Assembly: GCA_002381125.1 (NCBI GenBank)
Contig: DFUT01000024.1
Span: forward strand, 80,054 to 144,053
DNA from: Bacteroidales bacterium UBA4179
GTDB lineage: Bacteria > Bacteroidota > Bacteroidia > Bacteroidales > Dysgonomonadaceae
Reading direction: 5' to 3'
Length of the DNA stretch: 64,000 nt
The notes below the pieces were generated by a model. The model saw only the letters and a program-made list of their open reading frames with translations, ran no database searches and was not told the DNA's origin. Positions 25,237 to 34,177 of this stretch are shown here, one piece after another. The position numbers and the translations under genes were made by a program. Numbering within the stretch: the first letter of the stretch is position 1; each line of letters begins with the position of its first letter.

Positions 25237-28233
25237 TTAGAAATTAAGAGTCAGTCCTATTACTGTCATAACCGGTTTAGGATAAATATTTCCATCGATC
25301 CCACTGAAAATTTCCGGATCTAATCCTTTATAATCTGTGATTACGAGAGGATTTTGGACTGTTGCCGAGAGACGACCTCCGGATATAAATCCGAGTTTGT
25401 CGAACGAATATCCTATCGTAATATTATCGATACGAAGGAAAGAGGCTTTCTGTACATAATAATCGGACATGAACGTAATGCCGCTGATGCCGGTAAAGTT
25501 GGTTTCAAAGGCAGAAAGGACTTTGTTTTCGAAAAAGCCAAGTGGTGACCAAACACCATTGGGTCCAACATTCATTCTTTCTGCTGCTACTGAATTATAC
25601 ACATAATTGCCAATATTGGCGCGTGCAGAAATACCGAAATCAAATTGTTTATAAATTACTTTGGTTGACAGCCCCATTGTATAGTCGGGCGCTGCCTTAT
25701 GGTAGAAGTACCGATCATTTTCGTTGATGATATGATCCCCGTTTCGGTCTACATATAATCCTTCAATCGGTTTGCCGTTGTTGGCATATACTTGTTGATA
25801 AACATAGAATGAGTTTGCAGGGAATCCTACGGCATGTGCTTGTATAGATCCTTGGAAAATTCCGCCGGTAGGGACATAATAACCTTCTTGACTACCACTG
25901 GTTAGCTTCGAAATATGGTTTCGATTGTAAGTAAGATTATAATTTAGATCCCAAGTTAAATCACGGTTGGAAATTATTGTTCCGTTAAACATGAGTTCCA
26001 GCCCTTGATTTTTTAGCGAACCTATATTCTGAAGGACTTTGTTTCTGAAATTGGTCCCTGCAGGAATAGAAGTTACGTTGATCAGATCTTTTGTGATGCG
26101 ATAATAATAGTCCAGAGAAGCAGAGAATCTGTTATTCAGAAGGCTGATATCATATCCAATATTATAGGTAGTTGTTTGTTCCCATTTCAGATCCGGATTA
26201 TAAGCATCGGGGCGAGCTGTTGGGTAATATTCGTCTCCAAAGGGATAATAAGCCCCGTCCTTGCTAAGAGTGTAAACCGGCAGATACGGAAAATCGGAAC
26301 CAATGTCTTGTTGTCCGGTAATGCCGTAGCCTAGTCGCAATTTCATATCGGAGATGGTAGCATTATGAATTAGAAAATCTTCATTGATCATTCGCCATGC
26401 AAAGGCAAAAGAAGGAAAAACACCCCATTTATTTCCTGATGCAAATCGAGAAGACCCATCAGCACGAAGTGTTCCTGTAAATAGATATCGGTCAAGTAAC
26501 GAATAATTAACGCGTCCAAAGAATGAAACCAGTTGATTATGTGTTGCCCATTCTATTACATCAGTTTGATAAATATAATCGGGCTTGGTGATCGATTCTC
26601 CGTAGTAACTTCCTTCTCGATGGTAGCGTTGCCATTCGTAACCGGCCATTGCATCGAAGTTTTGATTGTTTAATCCTTTTGTATATTGCAAATAAGCACT
26701 TAACTGTCTGTTCCATTTGTCTTGAACATCATATCCGTCGTATCCTCCGCCAACATGATTGGTTGAAGATTTTGGCGATATCCATGTATTTTGACGTCCA
26801 TGAGAAATATTGGTTGCTAATGTCAAATGTGCTCGAAGATCTGGGAAAAAATGCATTTTGTAATCGATATCGATATTCCCCATCAGATCCCATGCTTTGG
26901 AGCGATCGTCTTTTAGTTTCAGCAGGGCAACCGGATTGTGTGGGGCATCTTTATTTATCGATTTGAAGGAACCATCGTCGTTATAGGTAACCCATTGCCA
27001 ATAACCGTCGGTTTGTGAAATATAGGGTTCTTTATTAGAAGTTACAGGATGGGTCGGGTCAAAACGTACCGCATTTCCCACTGCTCCTGTGTCTGCAAAA
27101 CGGTTTTTTGTGTACATTCCTTTTGCACTGAAATTGACTTTTAAATAATCGTCTAAAAAGGATGGATTTAAATTAACGGAACCGGTAACACGATCAAAAG
27201 ATGAAGTTTTTAAGATACCATCTTGTCCGGTATATCCTAGAGAGGCACGGTATGGAAGATTTTCTAAACCTCCGGTTACACTAATGTTATGATCTTGTCC
27301 GAACCCGGTTCTGTAAATTTCTTTTTGCCAGTCGGTATTCTCTTCGCCGAGTTTACTTAAAATATCCATATCCCCAGCGTAAAGTAAATTGGCGTATTCT
27401 CTATATTGGTCACCGTCCATAACTTCAATGTAATCGCGAATCGTACTTATATTGAAATTTCCGTTATAAGATATTCGCGGTTTCATGCCTGCTACTCCTT
27501 TTTTGGTTTGAATGAGGATCACGCCGTTTGATGCACGAGAACCATAAATTGCGGTCGCCGAAGCATCTTTTAAAACCGTAAAACTTTCGATATCATTGGG
27601 ATTAATAGTGCTCAGAAAGTTTGCAACACCTTTTATGCCATTATTGTCCAATGCCAGTCCATCAATAATAATTAAGGGGTCATTGCTTGCATTTAACGAT
27701 GATCCTCCGCGGATACGAATCGTGGCGCCTCCGCCGGGTGTGCCGTCATTAGGGGTTACTACCACACCCGCTATTTTCCCTGTAATCATGTCTTGGGCGT
27801 TTACCGTAAGGCCTTTATTTAATTCCTCGGGCTTTATGGCAGTGACAGAACCTGTAGCGTCGTTTTTTCTTACTGTTCCGTACCCAATAACAACCACTTC
27901 TTCCAACAATTCCACATCTTCTTCAAGAATTACCTGAATATGGGTTCTGTTGTTAATGGGAACGATCTGTGTTTTATAACCAACGTACCTGATTTCCAAT
28001 ACTCCATTGGGAGGGGCTACCAGCGAAAAGTTCCCATCGAAATCGGTTATCGTACCTATAGAAGTTCCCTGCAAAAGAATGTTGGCGCCAATAATGGCTT
28101 CTCCGTTGATGTCTTTTACGGTTCCTCTCACATGAATTGTCTGATCTGTTTGGGCAATAGCCGAAACAATCATCAGCAATCCCATCAATGTGATGAGTAT
28201 TGCTTTCATTCCTTTTTTTAATTTCTGACTCAT
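25237..28233 (-). CDS. susC: SusC/RagA-family TonB-linked outer-membrane transporter
   Basis: A 998-aa TonB-dependent porin that imports malto-oligosaccharides delivered by SusD. The signal peptide covers about 1-27. A carboxypeptidase-regulatory-like domain (about 30-115, VRGTVKDINGEAIIGANILL) is typical of SusC. A TonB-box region follows (EEVVVIGYGTVRKNDATGSV), then the plug with IRIRGGSSLNASNDPLIIID and VLKDASATAIYGSRASNGVI, then a large barrel ending VMTVIGLTLNF with a terminal aromatic residue. It is the first gene of the seven-gene operon and has the best-formed promoter in the window. Confidence 0.95.
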   Translation of the reverse strand: MSQKLKKGMKAILITLMGLLMIVSAIAQTDQTIHVRGTVKDINGEAIIGANILLQGTSIGTITDFDGNFSLVAPPNGVLEIRYVGYKTQIVPINNRTHIQVILEEDVELLEEVVVIGYGTVRKNDATGSVTAIKPEELNKGLTVNAQDMITGKIAGVVVTPNDGTPGGGATIRIRGGSSLNASNDPLIIIDGLALDNNGIKGVANFLSTINPNDIESFTVLKDASATAIYGSRASNGVILIQTKKGVAGMKPRISYNGNFNISTIRDYIEVMDGDQYREYANLLYAGDMDILSKLGEENTDWQKEIYRTGFGQDHNISVTGGLENLPYRASLGYTGQDGILKTSSFDRVTGSVNLNPSFLDDYLKVNFSAKGMYTKNRFADTGAVGNAVRFDPTHPVTSNKEPYISQTDGYWQWVTYNDDGSFKSINKDAPHNPVALLKLKDDRSKAWDLMGNIDIDYKMHFFPDLRAHLTLATNISHGRQNTWISPKSSTNHVGGGYDGYDVQDKWNRQLSAYLQYTKGLNNQNFDAMAGYEWQRYHREGSYYGESITKPDYIYQTDVIEWATHNQLVSFFGRVNYSLLDRYLFTGTLRADGSSRFASGNKWGVFPSFAFAWRMINEDFLIHNATISDMKLRLGYGITGQQDIGSDFPYLPVYTLSKDGAYYPFGDEYYPTARPDAYNPDLKWEQTTTYNIGYDISLLNNRFSASLDYYYRITKDLINVTSIPAGTNFRNKVLQNIGSLKNQGLELMFNGTIISNRDLTWDLNYNLTYNRNHISKLTSGSQEGYYVPTGGIFQGSIQAHAVGFPANSFYVYQQVYANNGKPIEGLYVDRNGDHIINENDRYFYHKAAPDYTMGLSTKVIYKQFDFGISARANIGNYVYNSVAAERMNVGPNGVWSPLGFFENKVLSAFETNFTGISGITFMSDYYVQKASFLRIDNITIGYSFDKLGFISGGRLSATVQNPLVITDYKGLDPEIFSGIDGNIYPKPVMTVIGLTLNF

Positions 28234-28342
28234 ATTGCTTAAACATTAATAAGATGAAATGATCGTTTTTTTGGGTTTTAGAATGGGATTGGTAAAATAA
28301 ACCTTGATTTTTTATGATTTAAAATAATTTTTGTTTTCACGA

Positions 28343-28372
28343 CAAATATAATTATTTAATTGGGAATAACAA
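28343..28372 (-). promoter_or_regulatory. Promoter of the starch (sus) operon
   Basis: On the minus strand TTG (28370-28372) is followed after 19 bases by TATATTTG (28343-28350), an exact match to the Bacteroidota -7 TAnnTTTG with proper spacing to the -33 element. The predicted start near 28338 leaves a leader of about 100 bases before susC. No operator half-sites were recognised. Confidence 0.6.
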
Positions 28373-28616
28373 TAAAAAAAACATAATTCGAAAAATTTTA
28401 ACATTCGATCGTTTGTATATTACTGATACTTATGTAAGGGGGAGTAAAGAAGAAGAGTACGATGGTAGGTTATTATATTTATTGTGGGTAATAGGTATTT
28501 CTGATTTATTTACGAATCCTTTTAAAATTGGGCAAGTATAAAAATATTTTAAATAACCACAAAAGAATTTGATAATCAAACAATAATAACTGTTGATAAC
28601 TTTTTCATAATTATTT

Positions 28617-28640
28617 GTGTATAAATGTGGGGAAAAGTGG
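28617..28640 (+). promoter_or_regulatory. Candidate MraZ operator: three GTG boxes at 10-bp spacing
   Basis: GTGT at 28617, GTGG at 28627 and GTGG at 28637 are spaced exactly 10 bp apart, so they face the same side of the helix, 60-80 bases before mraZ. MraZ is known in other bacteria to bind short direct repeats with 10-bp spacing upstream of its own gene. The box sequence here (rTGTGg / aAGTGg) is similar but not identical to published ones. Confidence 0.45.
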
Positions 28641-28697
28641 ATTATTTTTATAATTTTACGGTGTCGGAACTTGTGTAATCACAAAACTGAAGAAAGA

Positions 28698-29141
28698 GTG
28701 TTGCAATTTCTGGGAAATATGGAAGCCAAAACCGATGCAAAAGGTCGTGTTTTTGTGCCGGCCAACTTCCGAAAATGTTTGCAGAAGGCAGGGGAAGAAT
28801 TCCTTGTGCTTCGTAAAGATATTTTCCAGGATTGTTTAGTGCTTTATCCGGGATCGGTTTGGGAGAAAGAAGTAGGGGTGTTGCGTAGTAAATTAAATAA
28901 ATGGAATAAAGATCAGCAACAAATTTTTCGTCAGTTTGTTCTTGATGCCGAACGTTTGGAAATGGATGCCAACGGTCGGATTCTGATTCCCAAACGATAC
29001 TTGCAGATGGTTGGCATTGATTCTGATGTCCGATTTTTAGGTGTGGATGACACGATTGAAATTTGGGCAAAAGAGAAACTGGAAAAACCATTGATCCCTC
29101 CCGAAGAATTTTCTACAAAAATACAAGAAATGATGAACTGA
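28698..29141 (+). CDS. mraZ: Division/cell wall cluster transcriptional regulator MraZ
   Basis: DNA-binding AbrB-like protein that represses the dcw cluster promoter. GTG at 28698 is chosen because family members begin just before FLGNMEAKTDAKGRVFVPA; TTG at 28701 is the other option. The frame is open further up to 28617, but that would run through the putative operator. The 147-aa product has two MraZ repeats: N-terminal DAKGRVFVPANFRKCL and C-terminal DANGRILIPKRYLQMVGID, each with the DxxGRxxxP signature. It is the first gene of a cluster of 14 genes and is followed by rsmH after 36 bp. Confidence 0.92.
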   Translation: MLQFLGNMEAKTDAKGRVFVPANFRKCLQKAGEEFLVLRKDIFQDCLVLYPGSVWEKEVGVLRSKLNKWNKDQQQIFRQFVLDAERLEMDANGRILIPKRYLQMVGIDSDVRFLGVDDTIEIWAKEKLEKPLIPPEEFSTKIQEMMN

Positions 29142-29177
29142 AATTTTATCGGTTTATCATTGTAATTAGTTGAAAAA

Positions 29178-30086
29178 ATGAACGTTTATCATACACCTGC
29201 CTTACTTAACGAGAGTATTGATGGATTGAATATCCATCCGGACGGAGTGTATGTGGATGTGACATTTGGAGGAGGAGGGCATTCGAGAGAAATATTGAAA
29301 AGATTGGGGGAAAAAGGTCGTTTGTATGCTTTCGATCAAGATGCCGATGTGTGTGGAAACAGGATTGATGATCCGCGTTTTGTATTGATTAGGAGCAATT
29401 TCCGTTACTTGAAAAATTTTCTTCGTTACTACAACGAAGAACGTGTTGATGGCATTATCGCCGATTTGGGAGTATCGTCGCATCATTTTGACGATCCCGA
29501 ACGAGGATTCTCTTTTCGCTTTCCCGGTCGGCTGGATATGCGGATGAATCGTCTGGCAAAGAAGAAAGCATCGGATGTGCTAAATGAATATTCGCAGGAA
29601 GAGCTTACCCGTGTTTTTTCTTCGTATGGAGAACTGAAAAATGCAGCGAAGATAGCAGCGTCTGTGGTGAAATTCCGAGAAAGTGAAAAAATAGAAACGG
29701 TGGATGACTTTGTTGGTATTCTTCAGCCTTTTGTTTTTAAAGACAAAGAAAAGAAGATATTGGCACAAGCTTTTCAGGCATTGCGCATCGAGGTGAACGA
29801 CGAAATGAATGCACTGTCGGATATGTTGCATCAATCGCTGGAAGTATTGAAAAAGGGTGGAAGGATAAGCGTAATATCTTATCATTCTCTTGAAGACCGG
29901 ATGGTAAAAAACTTTTTTAGATCGGGAAATCCACAAGGCGAGATATCGAAAGATTTTTTTGGCAATGTTCAAACTCCGTTTAAGATAATCAATCGTAAAG
30001 TAATCGTTCCTTCGGAGGAAGAACAGGCCGAAAATCCAAGGTCACGAAGCGCTAAACTTCGGATAGCGGAAAAAAGAATAGAATAA
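29178..30086 (+). CDS. rsmH: 16S rRNA (cytosine(1402)-N(4))-methyltransferase RsmH
   Basis: SAM-dependent enzyme that N4-methylates C1402, the same nucleotide that RsmI modifies on the 2'-OH. Both enzymes are therefore encoded in this window. The product is 302 aa. The N-terminus is YHTPALLNESIDGLNI, the SAM motif is YVDVTFGGGGHSREIL, and the catalytic region is GIIADLGVSSHHFDDPERGFSF. The C-terminal GRISVISYHSLEDRMVKNFF motif is diagnostic. It sits in the standard dcw position after mraZ. Confidence 0.96.
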   Translation: MNVYHTPALLNESIDGLNIHPDGVYVDVTFGGGGHSREILKRLGEKGRLYAFDQDADVCGNRIDDPRFVLIRSNFRYLKNFLRYYNEERVDGIIADLGVSSHHFDDPERGFSFRFPGRLDMRMNRLAKKKASDVLNEYSQEELTRVFSSYGELKNAAKIAASVVKFRESEKIETVDDFVGILQPFVFKDKEKKILAQAFQALRIEVNDEMNALSDMLHQSLEVLKKGGRISVISYHSLEDRMVKNFFRSGNPQGEISKDFFGNVQTPFKIINRKVIVPSEEEQAENPRSRSAKLRIAEKRIE

Positions 30087-30107
30087 ATAGAATAAACGGT
30101 AAAGCGT

Positions 30108-30443
30108 ATGAAAATCAAATTCGGAAAAATACGAAAATCATTCGTTTATGTTTTTGGCGGAAGCGTGTTAACGGAGGATTTCCTGTTGAAAAATATGCGC
30201 TTCATCGCTATCGTTCTTGTCATTATTTTTGTTTTCATCGGGCACCGATATACTGTTCTTCAAAAGATGTCGGAAATAGAAAAACTGCAACGTGAACTAA
30301 AAGATGCAAAATATGAGGCGTTGACTATTTCGGCAGATCTAACGAAAGCAAGTCGTTTGACGGAAATCGAAAGGCTTATTGAAAAGGAAGGGCTGGAACT
30401 GAAAATTTCCAATGAACCCGTTTATAGAATCAGGAAAAAATAA
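30108..30443 (+). CDS. ftsL: FtsL-like divisome protein
   Basis: A 111-aa bitopic membrane protein. After a basic cytosolic segment of about 28 residues, one transmembrane helix spans about 29-46 (MRFIAIVLVIIFVFIGHRY). A periplasmic coiled coil follows (EIEKLQRELKDAKYEALTIS). This layout and the position between rsmH and ftsI fit FtsL, which joins FtsQ and FtsB to activate FtsWI. Sequence identity in this family is low, so the call rests mainly on topology and context. Confidence 0.85.
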   Translation: MKIKFGKIRKSFVYVFGGSVLTEDFLLKNMRFIAIVLVIIFVFIGHRYTVLQKMSEIEKLQRELKDAKYEALTISADLTKASRLTEIERLIEKEGLELKISNEPVYRIRKK

Positions 30444-30467
30444 AAGAGTAATTTTTCGTATCGAAAA

Positions 30468-32672
30468 ATGGAACAACAGCAACGACATGACAATGAGGAA
30501 GGCATTATGGGGCGATATGGGCTCATTGTAGTGATATTGCTTTTATTTGCCGGAATGATTGTGTTTTCGGCCGGGAAAATAATTTTTAGTGCCGAAGGAA
30601 AAAAATGGCGTGAGGTAGGGGAAAAGGAAGCTGTAATAAAGGACCGCGTGATTCTTCCCAACCGGGGAAATATTTATACGCACGATGGAAAGCTACTTGC
30701 GGCAGGCGAACCCCTTTATGGGGTTTATATGGATTTTTGGGCCGACGGGATGAAGAAGGATACCTTATATAAATATATAGGCGATTTATCGGAGGCATTG
30801 GCTAAAAAGTTTCCCTCGCGCGGCGTGAATCAGTATCGCAATGTGATCCTGAATGGTTGGAAGATGCGAGAAACGGAAGAGCGAAGAATGAAGGATTATC
30901 AAGCACGAGGTGTCAAGAAAAAAGTCCCTTTGCGTTCGCGTTATGTGCGTATTATTAAAGAAGATATTTCATATGTTGACCTTAAAGAGATACAGACATT
31001 TCCATTTTTTAATCAACGTTCGAACAAAAGTGGTTTGGTGGTAGAAGAGAAAAATGCGCGAAAAAAGCCCTTCGGAAATTTGGCGACTCGCACAATCGGG
31101 AGTGTTTATAAGAATCTTGAAAAAGGAGGTGCCAGTGGATTAGAGTTGAAATACGACTCATTGCTTCGAGGCGTTCCCGGTGTGAAAAATCGACAAAAAA
31201 TACAGGGGAAATGGATGGACGTTGTAGAAATTCCGGCTCAAGATGGTTATGACTTGGTAACCACGCTTGATGCCGACATTCAGGAAATTACCGAAAGGGC
31301 ATTGCGTGAAAAACTGATGGAAACGGAAGCCGAATCGGGGACGGCAATTGTGATGGAGGTGAAAACCGGCGAGATAAAAGCGATTTCAAATCTCGATAGG
31401 ACAAGCAAGGGAACATATTACGAAGGCAATCCCAATGCCTTTTCGTATATGAATGAACCCGGCTCGACTTTTAAAACCGTTACGGTGATGGCCGCTCTGG
31501 ATGATGGCGTGGTTACACCTGCCGACTCTTTTTATGTGGGCAACGGTCTATTTCAATATAAAGGGAAATGGGTAAGGGATCATTATTGGAGGCAAGGGCG
31601 CGATCGAGGTTATTTGACGGTTGTCGAAGGCATAGAGATATCGTCAAATATAGTGATTAGCAAGATAGCTCTCAAAGGATACGAAAATAATCCGAAAAAA
31701 TATGTGGATGCTATCGATAGAATCGGACTTCGTAAATCGTTGACATGGGATGTTCCATTAAGCGGGATCGAAGGAACATCGGTTATTCGTTATCCCGATG
31801 ACAAAAACAACTATTGGTCAAAGACAACTTTGCCTTGGATGTCTTTTGGCTACGAAACGCAGATTCCGCCTATTTACATGCTTATGTTTTACAACGGCAT
31901 TGCAAATGGAGGGAAAATGATTAAGCCTTTTATTGCTAAAAGTGTCGTAAAGAACGGAAAAACAATCGAAAAATTCGAAGCTGAAGTAGTGAATCCCAAG
32001 ATGTGCAAAGATAGTACTTTGGTACAGATCAGAGAAATGTTGCGAGGTGTGATCGAAAATGGTACGGCAAAAGTGGTGAGATCCGACTATTTCCCTATGG
32101 CAGGGAAGACAGGCACTGCCCAGATTGCTACGGGAGGAACTTACAGGGGATATTTTGTTTCTTTTTGTGGGTATTTTCCTGCCGATGATCCGCAATATAC
32201 TTGTTTTGTAGGGATCAGAAGGCCAAAAGGAGTCCCTTCAGGGGGAGGACAGGCAGGGATGGTTTTCAAAAACATTGCGGAACAAATATACACCCGCAAT
32301 GCCCGACTTTTTCCGGAAAATTGCAAGGTGGATTCTACAATAAGCAAATTACCTTCAATTAAAAATGGCAACAGGAAAAAAAGTGAAACGGCAATGGCAG
32401 CCATAGGATTGAAGATATCCGAAAATTCGGATGTGTCGTCAAATTGGGTGCAAATCGTTAACGATAGTTCGGTTTATCGAATGCGGGAATTGCCCATTGG
32501 TGAAAAAATAGTTCCCAATGTGTGGGGTATGGGAGCACGAGATGCCGTATATTTGCTTGAAAAAGCGGGGATGCGGGTAAATCTGACAGGGGCAGGTAAA
32601 GTGGTTTCGCAGTCTCTCCGCCCGGGATCGAAGGTGACAAACGGAGCGACTATCCGTATAGTTTTGCAATGA
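30468..32672 (+). CDS. ftsI: Septal transpeptidase FtsI (PBP3-type) with PASTA domain
   Basis: Class B penicillin-binding protein that cross-links septal peptidoglycan together with FtsW. It is 734 aa. One transmembrane helix lies at about 13-35, then the dimerisation domain (about 55-230). The transpeptidase domain has the SxxK motif in PGSTFKTV, SSN in ISSNIVISK and KTGT in AGKTGTAQ. A single C-terminal PASTA domain (about 680-734, PNVWGMGARDAVYLLEKAGM) is present; E. coli FtsI lacks one, but it is common in Bacteroidota. It lies 24 bp after ftsL and 13 bp before murE. Confidence 0.95.
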   Translation: MEQQQRHDNEEGIMGRYGLIVVILLLFAGMIVFSAGKIIFSAEGKKWREVGEKEAVIKDRVILPNRGNIYTHDGKLLAAGEPLYGVYMDFWADGMKKDTLYKYIGDLSEALAKKFPSRGVNQYRNVILNGWKMRETEERRMKDYQARGVKKKVPLRSRYVRIIKEDISYVDLKEIQTFPFFNQRSNKSGLVVEEKNARKKPFGNLATRTIGSVYKNLEKGGASGLELKYDSLLRGVPGVKNRQKIQGKWMDVVEIPAQDGYDLVTTLDADIQEITERALREKLMETEAESGTAIVMEVKTGEIKAISNLDRTSKGTYYEGNPNAFSYMNEPGSTFKTVTVMAALDDGVVTPADSFYVGNGLFQYKGKWVRDHYWRQGRDRGYLTVVEGIEISSNIVISKIALKGYENNPKKYVDAIDRIGLRKSLTWDVPLSGIEGTSVIRYPDDKNNYWSKTTLPWMSFGYETQIPPIYMLMFYNGIANGGKMIKPFIAKSVVKNGKTIEKFEAEVVNPKMCKDSTLVQIREMLRGVIENGTAKVVRSDYFPMAGKTGTAQIATGGTYRGYFVSFCGYFPADDPQYTCFVGIRRPKGVPSGGGQAGMVFKNIAEQIYTRNARLFPENCKVDSTISKLPSIKNGNRKKSETAMAAIGLKISENSDVSSNWVQIVNDSSVYRMRELPIGEKIVPNVWGMGARDAVYLLEKAGMRVNLTGAGKVVSQSLRPGSKVTNGATIRIVLQ

Positions 32673-32685
32673 AAAGGATAAAAAT

Positions 32686-34161
32686 ATGGAATTAAGTAAA
32701 CTTATTGCGAATTGCAATGTGATTTCGATAAAAGGGGACGAAAAAACGGAAGTGTCGGCTATCGTTTCCGATTCTCGTCAAGTACAGCGTGGTTCACTTT
32801 TTGTGGCTGTTGAAGGTGTTTGCGCCGACGGTCATTCCTATATAGGGAAAGCCATTGAAGAAGGTGCAAGTGTGATTGTTTACGACAAACCTTTTATCGG
32901 GGAATTTCTTTCGCAGGTTACTTATGTACAAGTGGAAAACAGTGCCGTCGCTTTGGCTCTGATTGCTTCGCAATGGTATGGCAATCCTTCCCGCCATCTT
33001 AAACTTATTGGGGTTACCGGCACGAATGGGAAAACCACGGTAGCAACCTTACTTTATGAAATGTTTCGTAGACAGGGTTATGCCGTAGGATTGTTGTCGA
33101 CGGTATGTAATTATGTCAACGAAAAAAAATATCCCACTACCCACACTACGCTCGACCCCATTGCGTTGAATCAATTCCTCAGGATGATGGTCGATGCCGG
33201 TTGCGAATTTGCATTTATGGAAGTCAGTTCGCATGCCATTCATCAAAAGCGGGTATACGGTTTGGAATTTGCCGGCGGCATTTTTACCAACCTTACCCAA
33301 GATCATTTGGATTATCACAAAAATATGTTGGAGTACCGTGACGTGAAAAAATCGTTTTTTGACGATTTGCCCGCCGATGCGTTTGCTCTTACCAATATCG
33401 ATGATAAGAACGGTTTATTCATGCTTCAAAACACCAAGGCAAAGAAATATACGTATTCGTTGAAAAATATGGCCGATTTCAAGGCACGGATTTTTGAAAA
33501 ACATTTTAATGGTACCGATATCGAAATTAATCGTCGACAACTTACGGTTCAATTTGTTGGGATGTTTAATGTGTATAATTTACTGGCTGTTTATGGGGCG
33601 AGCATATTGCTGGGATTGAATGAAGATGATGTTTTGAGGACGCTTACCGTTCTTAAACCGGTGGCCGGACGTTTTCAGACTATTCATTCATCAAAGGGTT
33701 TTACCGCAATTGTCGATTATGCTCATACTCCGGATGCCTTGACCAATGTGCTCAATGCCATTCATGATGTTCTGGAGAAAAAGGGGAGCATCATTACGGT
33801 GGTTGGCTGTGGAGGAAATCGCGACAAAACCAAACGTCCGATTATGGCTCGTGAGGCGTATCGGTTGAGCGATAAAGTTATTTTTACTTCCGATAATCCG
33901 CGTTTTGAAGATCCTCAAGATATATTGAACGATATGCTTGCAGGGTTGTCGGAAGAGGAACAGCAAAATGTACTTACCATTGCCGATCGTCGTGAAGCAA
34001 TAAAAACAGCTTGTGCTTTGGCGAAACCCGGTGATGTGGTTCTTATTGCAGGAAAAGGACACGAAGATTATCAAGAAATAAGAGGTGTGAAGCATCATTT
34101 TGACGATAAAGAGGAGGTGGAGAAAATATTTTTCGGCAGGTACGATTTTAAATTAAAATAA
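32686..34161 (+). CDS. murE: UDP-MurNAc-L-Ala-D-Glu:meso-diaminopimelate ligase MurE
   Basis: Cytosolic ATP-dependent ligase that adds the third residue to the peptidoglycan stem peptide. At 491 aa it is normal length. The ATP loop is GVTGTNGKTTVATLL. The carbamoylated lysine lies in YRDVKKSFF, and the C-terminal domain carries VDYAHTPDALTNVL. The specificity motif SDNPRFEDP (DNPR) points to meso-diaminopimelate, not lysine, consistent with a Gram-negative wall and with lysA elsewhere in this window. Tightly linked to ftsI and mraY. Confidence 0.97.
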   Translation: MELSKLIANCNVISIKGDEKTEVSAIVSDSRQVQRGSLFVAVEGVCADGHSYIGKAIEEGASVIVYDKPFIGEFLSQVTYVQVENSAVALALIASQWYGNPSRHLKLIGVTGTNGKTTVATLLYEMFRRQGYAVGLLSTVCNYVNEKKYPTTHTTLDPIALNQFLRMMVDAGCEFAFMEVSSHAIHQKRVYGLEFAGGIFTNLTQDHLDYHKNMLEYRDVKKSFFDDLPADAFALTNIDDKNGLFMLQNTKAKKYTYSLKNMADFKARIFEKHFNGTDIEINRRQLTVQFVGMFNVYNLLAVYGASILLGLNEDDVLRTLTVLKPVAGRFQTIHSSKGFTAIVDYAHTPDALTNVLNAIHDVLEKKGSIITVVGCGGNRDKTKRPIMAREAYRLSDKVIFTSDNPRFEDPQDILNDMLAGLSEEEQQNVLTIADRREAIKTACALAKPGDVVLIAGKGHEDYQEIRGVKHHFDDKEEVEKIFFGRYDFKLK

Positions 34162-34177
34162 GTAAATAGATAGATGG

